This document shows, piece by piece, positions 17,566-27,814 of a stretch of 64,000 nucleotides of DNA. The stretch is from Moorena bouillonii PNG (GTDB taxonomy: Bacteria; Cyanobacteriota; Cyanobacteriia; Cyanobacteriales; Coleofasciculaceae). Position 1 is the first letter of the stretch. Each line of letters begins with the position of its first letter. Location of the stretch: positions 7,926,902-7,990,901 of the forward strand of contig NZ_MKZS01000001.1 of the NCBI RefSeq assembly GCF_001942495.1, given 5' to 3'. The position numbers were made by a program, and so were the translations under genes. The notes under the pieces were generated by a model. That model ran no database searches. It was not told the origin of the DNA and was given only the letters and a program-made list of their open reading frames with translations.

Positions 17566-19311
17566 CTACTGCAATACTTCTTCTAATTGGTGCTGCTCCC
17601 AAAGAAAGCGATAAATACCAGGTTGTTGTAGAAGTTCACCATGAGAACCAGTTTGGACAATTTCCCCTGCGTCCATTACCAAAATTCGGTCAGCCTTGGC
17701 CGCAGCTGAAAGTTGATGGGAGATAAAAATTACAGTTTTGCGCTGGACTCCTTCCGAGAGATTGTCCAGAATTTGGGTCGCTGTCTGATTATCCACACTG
17801 GAAAGGGCATCATCAAGAATCAGCACTGGTGCATCCATCAGCAGAGCTCTAGCTAAAGCAGTACGTTGTCGCTGCCCCCCAGACAGGGTTATTCCCCTTT
17901 CCCCAACAATTGTTTCGTACTGCTGGGGGAAATTCATAATTTCCGGGTGAATTTGGGATTGCGAAGCTGCGTATTCTACCTCTGAGTGTTCGCTGATTGG
18001 TATACCGTAGCAGATATTGTTTTTAATGCTAGTGCTGAACAAGAAGCTGTCTTGAGGAACATATGCGATCGCATTCCGCAAGTCCTGCAAGGGCAGCTTA
18101 GTAGTATCATATCCATCCAAAAACAGTTGACTAGCTTGAATATCCAGCAAACGAGGCAAGGCATTAGCCAGGGTAGATTTTCCAGAACCAATGGCTCCCA
18201 CAATCGCTACTGTCTCACCTGCATTAATCGTGAAGCTAACATTTTTCAGGGCAGGAGTTTGGCTGCTGGGGTAAGTGTAACTCAAGTTGACAGCCTTGAT
18301 CTGACCCCTTACTGGCGTTGGCAGACTAACCGAATCTGGGGCATTTGTAATCCGAGGCTGAGCCAATAGAATCGACTCAATACGATCAATACTCACTTCA
18401 CCGCGTTGATAAGCAGTGATGGTAAACCCTAGCAGTGCTGTGGGGAAGACTAAACGTTCAGTGTAAATAATCAGCGCCACAAAGTCACCAATACTAATAG
18501 CACCGGACTCAATGGAACCAGGACCAATGCTTAACAGCACCAGTAAGCTGAGGTAGGTAAGAGCCTCAATTATTGGAAACAGAAAGTTTCGTGTTCTTGC
18601 CAAATTGAGATTTGCTACCAAAAGCTGCTGATTGAGTTGATGGAACGCACGACGCTCGTTTTCTTCCTGAGCGTATATTTTAATCATGGCGATACCACTC
18701 ATATCTTCCTGAATCAGCTCACTGAGGTTAGAAAGTTTCTCCTGGACTACTTGTTGTTGGCTGCGCAGTTTCTCACTAAATAGCTTGACAGTGATCAACA
18801 TCAACGGATAAACCGCCAGCGCGAAGAACGTCAACCACGGATCAATGGCAATCATAACCGGCACGGTCAAAGAGTAGGCAAACACCGTATTTGCCAGACT
18901 CAAAACTGCAAACCCCAATAGACGCCGAATATTATCCACATCACTGGTGGCTCGGTTAATCAAATCACCTATGGTGTTCTGAGAAAAATAGGCTGGTTCC
19001 AATGTCAGCAAATGCTGAAAAATCCGCTGCTTCAGGTCAAATTCAACTTTGCGCCCCACTCCAAACAATAGGATGCGCGAAACCATCCGAATCCCCCACA
19101 TCAATGAGGTGAGTATCAAAATAAGCAGCACAAAGCTCCCGACTTGGTCGAAGCTCAGGGTTTGACTCAACTCGTCAATAGTATCCCTGATCAGTAAGGG
19201 GATATAAACACCAAGTCCATTGACAATAAGGAGGGCAAAAATACCTAGGGCTGACTGTCGCCAGTATGGGCGCAGGTAAAGCAGCAGTTTTTTTAGACGG
19301 GAATTCAGCAT
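17566..19311 (-). CDS. ABC exporter, fused membrane and ATPase domains (MdlB/MsbA type)
   Basis: This 581-residue half-transporter has six membrane helices in the first 310 residues (for example ALGIFALLIVNGLGVYIPLL). The C-terminal ATPase has Walker A GAIGSGKST, Q-loop YVPQD, signature LSGGQRQR, Walker B VLILDDALS and a switch histidine in FISHQ. It works as a dimer in the inner membrane. Lipid, peptide or drug export is typical, and the substrate cannot be read from the sequence. It follows the tRNA in the opposite orientation, convergent. Full length. Confidence 0.9.
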   Translation of the reverse strand: MLNSRLKKLLLYLRPYWRQSALGIFALLIVNGLGVYIPLLIRDTIDELSQTLSFDQVGSFVLLILILTSLMWGIRMVSRILLFGVGRKVEFDLKQRIFQHLLTLEPAYFSQNTIGDLINRATSDVDNIRRLLGFAVLSLANTVFAYSLTVPVMIAIDPWLTFFALAVYPLMLITVKLFSEKLRSQQQVVQEKLSNLSELIQEDMSGIAMIKIYAQEENERRAFHQLNQQLLVANLNLARTRNFLFPIIEALTYLSLLVLLSIGPGSIESGAISIGDFVALIIYTERLVFPTALLGFTITAYQRGEVSIDRIESILLAQPRITNAPDSVSLPTPVRGQIKAVNLSYTYPSSQTPALKNVSFTINAGETVAIVGAIGSGKSTLANALPRLLDIQASQLFLDGYDTTKLPLQDLRNAIAYVPQDSFLFSTSIKNNICYGIPISEHSEVEYAASQSQIHPEIMNFPQQYETIVGERGITLSGGQRQRTALARALLMDAPVLILDDALSSVDNQTATQILDNLSEGVQRKTVIFISHQLSAAAKADRILVMDAGEIVQTGSHGELLQQPGIYRFLWEQHQLEEVLQ

Positions 19312-19551
19312 GTTACAATACTATACAATTCCCGTCCTGGTTACAATATTCAACCATACCCCTCCTTTAGGCTTAACCTTTCACCAAAAATCGGGGAGTA
19401 ATTACCCTCAATGGAACCGCAGATCAGGATAAATCATCGACCCTTACTGACGGTGGGAGCCGAAGGTTGTATCAATTTACTTCCGATTAAACCAGAAACC
19501 CACACTATACCTGATCGGGTTCATGTGGGTAGTTAACATAAGGTCTATCTT

Positions 19552-20232
19552 TCAAGAAACATCTCTTGCGGTCGGCGATTCAAGTTCTGTGCTGGTAACT
19601 GGTCTTCCTCGTAGTTGGAAGTAAATATTGCTAAAGAAGCTGTTAATCACCTGGGTAGTTTGGTCAAGGGCTCCGATAGAAGGGATAAAAGCTTGGATGC
19701 CAATGGCTTGATTGGGTGGAACAAGTTGAGCCAACACAGCGTCCCTAGGGAAAGGACTAGCATTAGTAGTAAGCTGAATTGATTCCCCATTGGGAACAAA
19801 AGCAGTGAGGGTTTCCTCCTGCCACCCAATTGTTTTCGCCATTTGAACCTGAGGTTGGTTTTGAACGACTCCAGGCCCGAGAAGTTGAGCCAACCGATTA
19901 GATAGAAAAGGGGTACTGGCGACAAGCAAGACAAAAAATCCCGTCCAAATCAAGGTAGGTCCTGGTTTAGAGATGTTGTCACCTTTAATTCGCATTGCTC
20001 CTAGGAACCAAAGCAGAATTGCTAAGCCCAATGGTTGAAAGGGAAGTGAGAGAATTGTCCATATCGGTGAAACCAGGGCATTGGTTGGGGTGAAAAACAG
20101 CAGGACAATGATGGCAAAAACCAAAAAACCCCCAAGCCAGGTGAAATACTGTTTAGGGATGATTTCGAGCAGCAGCTTGGCGAGCAAAAATCCAAGCACT
20201 ACCCATAGCAGGACTAGAAATAGTAGTTGCAT
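19552..20232 (-). CDS. Hypothetical membrane protein
   Basis: The 226 residues begin with four hydrophobic segments within the first 115 (FLVLLWVVLGFLLAKLLLEII, WLGGFLVFAIIVLLFFTP, FQPLGLAILLWFLGAM, LIWTGFFVLLVASTPFL). An apparently soluble part follows (LTAFVPNGESIQL, FIPSIGALDQTTQVINSFFSNIYFQLRG). The membrane part resembles the N-terminus of cyanobacterial YdcF/DUF218 proteins, but the DUF218 catalytic domain is absent. It may be a remodelled or truncated relative. Function unknown. Confidence 0.6.
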   Translation of the reverse strand: MQLLFLVLLWVVLGFLLAKLLLEIIPKQYFTWLGGFLVFAIIVLLFFTPTNALVSPIWTILSLPFQPLGLAILLWFLGAMRIKGDNISKPGPTLIWTGFFVLLVASTPFLSNRLAQLLGPGVVQNQPQVQMAKTIGWQEETLTAFVPNGESIQLTTNASPFPRDAVLAQLVPPNQAIGIQAFIPSIGALDQTTQVINSFFSNIYFQLRGRPVTSTELESPTARDVS

Positions 20233-20694
20233 AAGTGAATACCCTTGTAAGTTTTTGACCGTTAGCTGTTTGTTGTGGAAGTTTGATCCGACAACTCAAC
20301 GTCCTATCCGGCTAGTCGTATTCGGCTAATTGATAAACTGTGGTAATTTGATAGGCATAAATCCCTCAAATTGGGGCGACATGCTCAGTTTGAGGAATCT
20401 CTCAACAGGTAAATCACCCCAGTCTGAATTGCCTTAACACCGGCATTATACTTGCCATTGGCAGAAAAGCGTCACTTTGAAATTTCTGTGAGTGGGATCA
20501 AACTACGAAACGTTTTCTGTCAAAGGGGTTGAAATTTGGCTAGTTCAACCAATAATCATAGAATACTCTTGGCGAATTAAAAGGGGATATTTGGATCTGA
20601 CCCCATTTAATGGCAGACTAGGCAAGACTTCATACTCCATGCCTGTTTGCCTCACGCCCATGGTATTGAGGGCCGATATTGAGGGCCGATATTG
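20233..20694. other. Intergenic region without a supported gene
   Basis: Short overlapping frames on both strands have no coding character. A tandem GAGGGCCGATATT doublet lies at 20669-20693, directly before the coiled-coil gene. Confidence 0.45.
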
Positions 20695-21072
20695 ATGAGG
20701 GAATTGAAAACGTTGCCGGTGGATAAACCAGCTCAAATGGGAAACACTTCATACAACACGACTCCTACCATACAAGAGTCTCTGACGGTGGAAAACCGCA
20801 TCAGTCGTTTGGAATTAATTGTTGGACAAATCGGAGAGGCAGTGCTTGCCACTACCGAAACCATAGACCGTCTAGCTGACCGGGTCGATAACTTTGTCAT
20901 TCAAGTACAAAACCAAGGGCAGCAAGTTCAACAACAAGGCTACCAGCTTTTTGCTCTAAGTGATGCGGTGCAAACCTTGGCAGAAACTCAAAATGAGTCT
21001 CTAAAACAGCTCGAGCAAGTCACACAAACCTTGCAACAGCTTGCTACAGCTATTGAAGCAGGGGAAGACTGA
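20695..21072 (+). CDS. Small coiled-coil hypothetical protein
   Basis: The 125-residue product, starting at ATG 20695 (a TTG lies one codon upstream), is almost entirely helical. After a polar N-terminus, the regular heptads ISRLELIVGQIGEAV, TIDRLADRVDNFVIQVQNQ and LKQLEQVTQTLQQLATAIE predict a long coiled coil rich in glutamine. No catalytic motif and no signal peptide. Such small coiled-coil proteins are frequent and poorly characterised in cyanobacteria. Function unknown. Confidence 0.6.
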   Translation: MRELKTLPVDKPAQMGNTSYNTTPTIQESLTVENRISRLELIVGQIGEAVLATTETIDRLADRVDNFVIQVQNQGQQVQQQGYQLFALSDAVQTLAETQNESLKQLEQVTQTLQQLATAIEAGED

Positions 21073-21327
21073 CCTTCCTGGCTCTTGACTTACGCAGCAA
21101 CTGTACTTGTAGGGTATCGCTCAGTACCCTACACCATAAGCGCGTTTGTTGCAGAGTTTTGCGTAAGTCTTGTCAATGTTAGCCTACACCCGCGCGCTCA
21201 CCCTATCCTGACTCTGAAGGCGGTGCATTGAAGAGTGGAGTGTTGTGGAATTAAAGCTAAAGCTTTTCAGCATGGTAAAAATATGCTACCAAAACGAGAG
21301 TACCCAAAACTGATTAGGAGAGCATTA

Positions 21328-21765
21328 ATGCATTTTCCAACGCGGTACTTCCTCCTTGTTCCGGTGACTGTACTCATGAGCTTATTGACCGTTAGCTGTA
21401 GTGGCAAAAAAGTTGAATGTCAGAAAATTATTGAAGTGGCGAACCAGGCCGTTGAAGAAGCTAAAACCCTGACTAATGGTGGAGAATCAAGTGATCCCGA
21501 GGCAATGCTCCAGGCAGCTGATGCTATGGAGGGGGCATCTCAAGACATGGAATCGATAATAGTTAAGGACGAACAGCTCCAAGACTATCAAGCTGGTTTT
21601 ATTAAGATGTATCGCAATACCAGCAAAGCGACTCGTGACTTTGTAGAGGCTTTTAAGAAGCAAGACCGCTCAGCTGCGGAAGAAGCTTTGAGCAATTTGC
21701 AGAAAGCCACCACCCCAGAACCAAAATTAGTGGCGGATATTAATAGCTACTGCTCAGCTAACTAG
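21328..21765 (+). CDS. Predicted lipoprotein, function unknown
   Basis: I place the start at ATG 21328, preceded by AGGAG with 7-base spacing. An upstream in-frame start at 21235 would add 31 residues before the signal. The 145-residue protein has a hydrophobic signal ending in a lipobox (SLLTVSC), so it is probably lipid-anchored. The mature part is helical and acidic (QKIIEVANQAVEEAKTL, MLQAADAMEGASQDMESI), and a second cysteine lies near the C-terminus (SYCSAN). No known family recognised. Confidence 0.7.
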   Translation: MHFPTRYFLLVPVTVLMSLLTVSCSGKKVECQKIIEVANQAVEEAKTLTNGGESSDPEAMLQAADAMEGASQDMESIIVKDEQLQDYQAGFIKMYRNTSKATRDFVEAFKKQDRSAAEEALSNLQKATTPEPKLVADINSYCSAN

Positions 21766-22035
21766 GGGGTTGAAACAGTTAATAAAACCCTATTATTAAC
21801 TCAACCTCTGTATCACCAGACAGGTTGTTTAGATGTCTTGTCGGGAGCTGAGTGCGCTATAGAATCGCCCTCTAGAGCGCAGCTGAAAAACCCTATATTT
21901 TTATATCCTGGTTAGGCAATACCCAAAATACCCTATCTGCTAGGTCTATAGTAAATTTACCATTGAAGTATATGGTATGTTTCGTTTGTCAAGTACTGTC
22001 AGTAGTATATTTAAACAATCTGCCTTTGAGATCTA

Positions 22036-23166
22036 ATGAAATATGCCTTGGTTCATGAGTGGTTGACTCCCAAAGCAACTGGTGGCTCAGAACTGGTAGT
22101 GCAAGAAATACTCAAACACATTGATGCTGACCTGTACGCCCTGATTGATTTTGAATCAACAAATCCCCAGAGTTATCTATATCAGCGCTCTATTGGCACA
22201 ACCTTCCTACAGAACTTACCCTTCGCTCGTAACGGGGTTCAGAAATATCTGCCGCTGCTACCCTTAGCGATTGAACAGCTCGAACTAGGGGAGTATGATA
22301 TTATTCTCTCCTCATCCCATGCTGTTGCCAAGGGTGTCCTTACTAGTCCCCAACAACTGCACATCTGCTACTGCCATACGCCCATGCGTTATGCCTGGGA
22401 CTTGACGTTTGATTATTTGCGCAGTAGTTCTATGGGACAGGGTTTTCCAGGGTTGATCACTCGCTATCTGCTTCATCGGTTACGTCAGTGGGACGTGATT
22501 ACAGCAAATCGGGTGGATTACTTTATTGCCAACTCTCATCACACAGCACGGCGGATCTGGCGCTGCTATCGGCGTAGGGCTGAAGTGATTTACCCACCGG
22601 TTAATATTGAACGTTTTCCTTTCCAGGAAGAAAAGGAAGATTTTTATCTAACCGTTTCCCGGATAGTAAGTTACAAACAAGTATCTTTAATTGTTCAAGC
22701 TTTTAATCAACTGGGATACCCTCTAGTGGTGATTGGTGATGGCTCAGATTTAGCAGGGATTCGCAACTTGGCTCACAAAAATATAGAATTTATGGGATTT
22801 CAACCCAATCAGGTGGTTGAGCAGTATATGGCTAAAGCTAAAGGGTTTGTCTATGCTGCCTGTGAGGATTTCGGCATTGCCCTGGTGGAAGCCCAAGCTT
22901 GTGGTACGCCGGTGATTGCCTATGGTGCTGGTGGGGCACTAGAAACAGTTCTAGATATTCGGCAACATTTAGACAGTGGTACAGGTCTATTGTTTCCAGA
23001 GCAAAGCTCAGGGGCTTTGATTGAAGCTATGGAAACCTTTGAGACCTTGGCAGGAAATTTTAATCGGGAAGCAAGCCGATTAAACGCTGCCAAATTTGCC
23101 TCCAACATTTTTGCTGATCGCTACCTGACATTTCTGGAAAAGTGTTATCAAGACTACCAGTTTTAA
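22036..23166 (+). CDS. Family 4 (GT-B) glycosyltransferase
   Basis: This 376-residue protein has the GT4 pattern. The N-terminal Rossmann half opens with YALVHEWLTPKATGGSE, and CYCHTPMRYAWD is typical of the WbaZ-like mannosyltransferase group. The C-terminal half has YFLIVSRIVSYKQ-like donor-domain sequence (YLTVSRIVSYKQ) and the E-x7-E motif EDFGIALVEAQACGTPVIA. It probably transfers a nucleotide sugar residue during exopolysaccharide or lipopolysaccharide assembly. It lies 100 bases upstream of a sugar-phosphate transferase on the same strand, consistent with a short polysaccharide operon. Confidence 0.88.
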   Translation: MKYALVHEWLTPKATGGSELVVQEILKHIDADLYALIDFESTNPQSYLYQRSIGTTFLQNLPFARNGVQKYLPLLPLAIEQLELGEYDIILSSSHAVAKGVLTSPQQLHICYCHTPMRYAWDLTFDYLRSSSMGQGFPGLITRYLLHRLRQWDVITANRVDYFIANSHHTARRIWRCYRRRAEVIYPPVNIERFPFQEEKEDFYLTVSRIVSYKQVSLIVQAFNQLGYPLVVIGDGSDLAGIRNLAHKNIEFMGFQPNQVVEQYMAKAKGFVYAACEDFGIALVEAQACGTPVIAYGAGGALETVLDIRQHLDSGTGLLFPEQSSGALIEAMETFETLAGNFNREASRLNAAKFASNIFADRYLTFLEKCYQDYQF

Positions 23167-23266
23167 TTTCTCTGGTAAAAAATTAAATATCCTAGCTGGC
23201 TATGCGCTATAGCGAGTGTCTCGTAGCTTTATGATTATGACGTGTGGTGTGAATTGAAGGAGTGAG

Positions 23267-23998
23267 ATGACTGCCGAAAGCCAACTTAACTCCGTCAAGA
23301 TATTGCGAGCATTCGTGAAGCGAGGTTTTCAGCCCCTCGTTTCACGTCGTAGACACAAGAATCTGACTCGCTATCGCTTAGACGGAAATTTTGCCAAGCG
23401 ACTGTTTGATGTTACTTTTTCCCTATCAGTTCTGATTTCGTTTTTTCCCGTTTACCTGCTATTGACATTGCTAATTGTGATCAGCTCACCTGGACCAATT
23501 TTTTATGTTCAGGAGCGGGTGGGTAAAGACTACAAACCTTTTACTTGCCTGAAATTCAGAACTATGGTGGAAAATGCAGACGAAATGTTGCTAGAGATGA
23601 TCGAAAAATACCCTCAGATACGGGAGGAATTTCAGGATAATTACAAGCTCAAGGATGATCCTCGAATTACTGGAATTGGAAAATTTCTACGGCTGACTAG
23701 CTTAGATGAGTTTCCTCAGTTCTGGAATGTACTCAACGGACAGATGAGTGTGGTTGGTCCAAGACCGTTAGTGCCAGAGGAATTGCCCAAATACGGGCGT
23801 CACATGGATAAAGTCTTGACAATTCGACCCGGAATTACTGGCTTATGGCAAGTTTCTGGACGCAATGACATACCTTACCACCGCCGTGTGCAAATTGATG
23901 TTTACTATGTCAGTTTCCGGAATTTTTGGCTGGATTTATGGATCATATTGAAAACCATTGGTGTTATTATTTTTCCCAAAAATAACGGTGCTTACTAG
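23267..23998 (+). CDS. Undecaprenyl-phosphate sugar phosphotransferase (bacterial sugar transferase family)
   Basis: This 243-residue protein has one membrane segment (about residues 48-72, LSVLISFFPVYLLLTLLIVIS). The conserved C-terminal catalytic domain carries KFRTMVENAD, DEFPQFWNVLNGQMSVVGPRP and RPGITGLWQVSGRN. The family starts repeat-unit synthesis by moving a sugar-1-phosphate to undecaprenyl phosphate. It is the short form without the extra N-terminal helices of WcaJ or WbaP. ATG at 23267 is preceded by AAGGAG. It pairs functionally with the upstream glycosyltransferase. Confidence 0.9.
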   Translation: MTAESQLNSVKILRAFVKRGFQPLVSRRRHKNLTRYRLDGNFAKRLFDVTFSLSVLISFFPVYLLLTLLIVISSPGPIFYVQERVGKDYKPFTCLKFRTMVENADEMLLEMIEKYPQIREEFQDNYKLKDDPRITGIGKFLRLTSLDEFPQFWNVLNGQMSVVGPRPLVPEELPKYGRHMDKVLTIRPGITGLWQVSGRNDIPYHRRVQIDVYYVSFRNFWLDLWIILKTIGVIIFPKNNGAY

Positions 23999-24031
23999 AG
24001 GTAAATGGTGCCTGCTAGAGGAGAGATTAGG

Positions 24032-24110
24032 TAATGGGAGAGATTAGGTAATGGGTAATGGGTAATGGGTAATAAGCCCAGTTGCCAATTACCCATTACT
24101 GATACCAAGT
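24032..24110. repeat. GGGTAAT tandem repeat with inverted copy
   Basis: Several GGTAAT(G)GG copies at about 24032-24075 are followed by the complementary TTACCCATTAC at about 24088-24098. They could form a hairpin after the sugar transferase gene. Confidence 0.7.
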
Positions 24111-24140
24111 TGCTCTCAAACCTATTATTTAACCTATTAT

Positions 24141-24397
24141 TTATCAGAGTGGGAGAGTTTGAGAGGGAAAAGAATACCCCGTCCTCTTAGATCGGGGATG
24201 AATTTTCCCTCTCAAATAGTATTAATATAAAAAGGAAGGGTCTCAAAAAAACAGGGCAAAAGACCCTACTCAGCTACCCTGGCCATAGGCCACGCGGGGC
24301 GCGTTCGGTGCGCGGGAAAGTTACGCCCAGGTCGATAACAACCAACGCTGGTTGTGCCTGGGAATCCCCATTCCTGCGACGGATGGGGAAGTTCAAT
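24141..24397 (+). mobile_element. ORF-less element with TnpB-type right-end hairpin (257 bp)
   Basis: It begins TTATCAGAG and ends with a hairpin (AATCCCCATTCC...GGATGGGGA) followed by GTTCAAT. Most of it is matched by an inverted, longer copy at 30839-31288. The right end resembles that of the TnpB element near 59892 (hairpin followed by GTCAAT). An internal hairpin ACAACCA/TGGTTGT precedes the end. I infer a non-autonomous IS200/IS605-type derivative that may still encode an omega-like RNA. Confidence 0.6.
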
Positions 24398-24540
24398 GCT
24401 TAAGGGCTCAATTGAACGGAATTGGTAGATGGGAGTGAACAAGCTCCTATCTACTACCTATAAATGCAACTCGGTATGATTACCCACTATCAGCATAGTT
24501 TGTTGATATGATCGCGCTATCAAACCGGAGGTAAGATCAG

Positions 24541-25101
24541 ATGAACAAAGCAGAACTACGCCGATCCCTGCTTCAAAAGCGCCAGTCTATGTCTGTAGAA
24601 GAATGGCGGCAAAAAAGCGATCGCATCTGTAGCCATCTGCAATCTTCAGCCCTAGTTACCCAGTCACAAACAGTCTTAGCCTATTTCAGTTTTCGACAAG
24701 AACCAGATCTAAGTCCCCTATTTACAGACACTAAGCACTGCTGGGGACTACCCAGATGTGTGGGAAAATCTCTCTTCTGGCATAGCTGGAAGGCGGGCGT
24801 TCCATTGCAAAAAGGAAATTATGGTATTTTAGAACCCAAACCTAATGCTACCACCCTAGAGCCAAAGGATGTGAATTTAATCCTTGTACCCGCTGTGGCT
24901 TGTGACCAGCGGGGGTATCGTTTGGGCTACGGTGGTGGTTTCTATGACCGACTGCTGAATTCACCAGAGTGGGATTCTATTCCTACCATCGGCATTGTAT
25001 TTGAATTTGCCTATATACCTCAACTACCCATTGATGAGTGGGACAAAGGCTTGCACAGTGTTTGTACAGAAACAGGATTCAAGAGGGTGGAACAGATCTG
25101 A
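24541..25101 (+). CDS. 5-formyltetrahydrofolate cyclo-ligase
   Basis: This 186-residue enzyme converts 5-formyl-THF to 5,10-methenyl-THF using ATP and returns the storage folate to the one-carbon pool. Family motifs are the N-terminal KAELRRSLLQKRQSM, the mid-region LPRCVGKSLFWHSW, and the signature VPAVACDQRGYRLGYGGGFYDRLL that binds ATP and folate. ATG at 24541 has GGAGG 9 bases upstream. Length is normal and the protein is cytosolic. It converges with the 7TM-HD gene. Confidence 0.92.
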   Translation: MNKAELRRSLLQKRQSMSVEEWRQKSDRICSHLQSSALVTQSQTVLAYFSFRQEPDLSPLFTDTKHCWGLPRCVGKSLFWHSWKAGVPLQKGNYGILEPKPNATTLEPKDVNLILVPAVACDQRGYRLGYGGGFYDRLLNSPEWDSIPTIGIVFEFAYIPQLPIDEWDKGLHSVCTETGFKRVEQI

Positions 25102-25160
25102 AATTCCTTGTTCGATACTGTTTCATACTATTGCTGTACCAAGACTGGAGACTTCATACT

Positions 25161-27719
25161 TCATTTAGGAGACGACTGGCAATTAAGTGCTCCCTTTGGA
25201 TAAGCAATACGTTGGTGATTATATTGTTGCCAAACTCTGATAAACACTTGGGCAATTTTTGATAAATCCTGCCGGGTTAGGCCAGAATCCACTAATTGGT
25301 TGTCCTGCCAGCGAGCTTTGAGAATTTTATTGACCACCGTAAGAGCAGTTTCCGGAGTGACCTCTTTGAGTGAGCGTAGGGCCGCTTCACAGGCATCAGC
25401 TAACATAACTACACCAGTTTCCTGGGACTGGGGAATTGGACCGTCATAACGAAAATATGACTCGTCCACAGACCCAGTACCTTCGAGTTGGGCTTTTTGC
25501 TGAGCCTGGAAATAAAAATAGGAAATCAGCAATTTCCCCTGATGCTCTGGGATAAAGTCCCGCACTGCCTTGGGTAACTGGTGCTTACGAGCCATAACCA
25601 GTCCTTCGGTAACGTGCTTTTTGATAATTTCAGCACTCTTGAAAGGATCATTAATCTGATCATGCTTGTTCGGACCACCCATTTGATTTTCTATAAACCC
25701 TAACGGATCGTGCATTTTACCAATGTCATGGTAGAGCGTACCTGCCCGAACCAGTTCCACATTACAGTGGAGTTCTTGAGCCGCTGCTTCTGCCAAAGAA
25801 GCAACAAACAGAGTATGTTGAAACGTTCCAGGTGCCTCAGTAGCTAGACGTTTGAGCAGGGGACGGTTGGGATTAGACAATTCTGCCAGACGAATCGGTG
25901 TCACCAGGTCAAACAAACGTTCCAGGTAAGGTGATAGGCCCAGGGCGACAATACTCCAAGCTAAGCCAGACAGAGCGAATAACAAGGCTCCTGGCAGAAC
26001 TGCATACCAAATTGTACTAGCCGTGGCACTAATAATCAGATTGATAATCAGGGAAACGACACCTTGAGTTAAGCCTACCCCAACTCCCAAAACAGCCAAT
26101 TCCTCTCGCGATCGCATTCGTCCTGCCATCAAGGCACCCAGTAAACCACCAGCAACATTTGCCAGTACTTGTTCTCCAGTGACTTCCATACTAAAGGTCA
26201 CTAAGCCTGTCAGTAAAACCACCACTGTCACGCCCATGGTAGACCCATAAAAGTTCCCTACTAACAAACCAATAGCAGGCATAGTGTAGGGAATCTTGAA
26301 GAAGGGACTCTTGAAGAGTATTGATATTGGCATACTCAGCGTCAGTAGCAATACCAAAATGTAGTCCCGCCGTCTCCATTTCGGGTGAACTCGCCGTTGC
26401 ACTAAGGCAAAGATGCCCACCGTAGTAGTCACCAAACCACCAAATCCCATCAAACCCGGCCAGTTAATTCCTCGACGGCTTAAGTCGAAATAATCCAGTA
26501 GTACAAAGTCTGTTTGAGTGATGGTTTCACCTGCGGTTACAATCACATCTCCTTGCTGCACTGAAACCATCATTGGTTCCACTTTTTCTGCTGCCTGTTC
26601 TGCTATGAGCTTGGTTAATTCTTTATTTTCGATCAAGTTGGGTTCTAACACTCTAACTAGTAAATACTTAGCTAGTGGTTGAGCTTCCTGAGGCATAAGG
26701 CTACTCAAGTTTACCTTCACCGCCTCTTGGATCAGATTTGGTGGTAATCCTGGAACCATGCCTTGGGTCAGGATGCGACCAGCAGCCTGCTTAATTACTA
26801 TGCGGGTTTTCTGCCAATCTTGATCTGATAGATCCAGTACGGAAACATCATCTAGGCTACTGAATTCAGGGCTCAGGTATTGTGACAGCTGAGGCAACAC
26901 CTGAGCGTACTGTTGGCGAGCAGCAGATATTGACTCAATCAGAGCTGAGAACTCTTGTTCAGAAGACTGTTGACGGTAGCTTTGCAGTTCACTTACTGCC
27001 TCAACAAAAGCTTTATTTAATGAATTTTCTGCCGGAGTTGGTGGTTTGGCTTCAGCATCAAACCCCTTGACATGGTTATCGATATCTGAAAATGCCAAGA
27101 TAGCCCGCCATTCCCATTCCTTACTTTGGCGCAGATACCGCTGGGTGGCGATGGATAGTACATCAGTCTTTACAAAAGGAAAAACACCGCTGTTAGTGCG
27201 CAGTTCTTCCACAGCGTCGAGAGACTTCTCAAGATTTTGATCAATTCTTTCTGTAACAGATTGGTCAATCATCAAGACTGGTTGAGCACCTCTTTGAGCT
27301 TCTTTGCGTCTCTCAGCCGTCGTCTTAGAGTCCTCAACCAGAGCATCGAATGGTGCCCGGACTGTCTGTGGTGCTACTGTCTCTACATCTAGCTGTGGCT
27401 GATTGTAAAAGCGCCCTCCCATAACACTGGTCAGGGAAACCACTGCTAAAGTCCACATTACAGGTAGAGTAATTTTCTGTTGAAGTTGGTGCTGGCTTTT
27501 GCCCCAATCTTTTCCTGAAGTTAGGCTAGTCGAAGTGCCTTCACAATGGGTTGGAGACTCTGTGAGCTGTAGAGGTTGTCCTTTCAAATTCTCCTGCTGT
27601 GATTGGCTAACTGAGGATTTGGCAGCACTAGAGGAGTTAAATCCCAAAAAACTGCGAAGGTGCTGAGATGTTCGCCGTAATTGCGTGATCGGCTGCGTCA
27701 GCGAATTGAACGTTTTCAT
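25161..27719 (-). CDS. 7TM-HD membrane phosphohydrolase (PgpH-like cyclic-di-AMP phosphodiesterase family)
   Basis: The 852 residues comprise a low-complexity N-terminus, one membrane helix (VMWTLAVVSLTSVMGG), a long extracytoplasmic 7TMR-HDED domain (about 130-425), and about seven membrane helices (430-640). The cytoplasmic HD domain has HTLFVASLAEAAA and the metal-binding LYHDIGKMHDP, with a downstream histidine in the EHQG segment. PgpH hydrolyses the second messenger c-di-AMP; activity of this homologue is inferred. Length matches cyanobacterial homologues. Immediately upstream is an IscB remnant, so its promoter region may have been altered by that insertion. Confidence 0.88.
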   Translation of the reverse strand: MKTFNSLTQPITQLRRTSQHLRSFLGFNSSSAAKSSVSQSQQENLKGQPLQLTESPTHCEGTSTSLTSGKDWGKSQHQLQQKITLPVMWTLAVVSLTSVMGGRFYNQPQLDVETVAPQTVRAPFDALVEDSKTTAERRKEAQRGAQPVLMIDQSVTERIDQNLEKSLDAVEELRTNSGVFPFVKTDVLSIATQRYLRQSKEWEWRAILAFSDIDNHVKGFDAEAKPPTPAENSLNKAFVEAVSELQSYRQQSSEQEFSALIESISAARQQYAQVLPQLSQYLSPEFSSLDDVSVLDLSDQDWQKTRIVIKQAAGRILTQGMVPGLPPNLIQEAVKVNLSSLMPQEAQPLAKYLLVRVLEPNLIENKELTKLIAEQAAEKVEPMMVSVQQGDVIVTAGETITQTDFVLLDYFDLSRRGINWPGLMGFGGLVTTTVGIFALVQRRVHPKWRRRDYILVLLLTLSMPISILFKSPFFKIPYTMPAIGLLVGNFYGSTMGVTVVVLLTGLVTFSMEVTGEQVLANVAGGLLGALMAGRMRSREELAVLGVGVGLTQGVVSLIINLIISATASTIWYAVLPGALLFALSGLAWSIVALGLSPYLERLFDLVTPIRLAELSNPNRPLLKRLATEAPGTFQHTLFVASLAEAAAQELHCNVELVRAGTLYHDIGKMHDPLGFIENQMGGPNKHDQINDPFKSAEIIKKHVTEGLVMARKHQLPKAVRDFIPEHQGKLLISYFYFQAQQKAQLEGTGSVDESYFRYDGPIPQSQETGVVMLADACEAALRSLKEVTPETALTVVNKILKARWQDNQLVDSGLTRQDLSKIAQVFIRVWQQYNHQRIAYPKGALNCQSSPK

Positions 27720-27814
27720 AGCACAGGAATGGCAATGTCTGGTAACAGTAGCGGTCTGCTCACAATTTGCTGTGTGGTGGTGGCATTTTGCTTAAAGACA
27801 TCTACATTTATTTA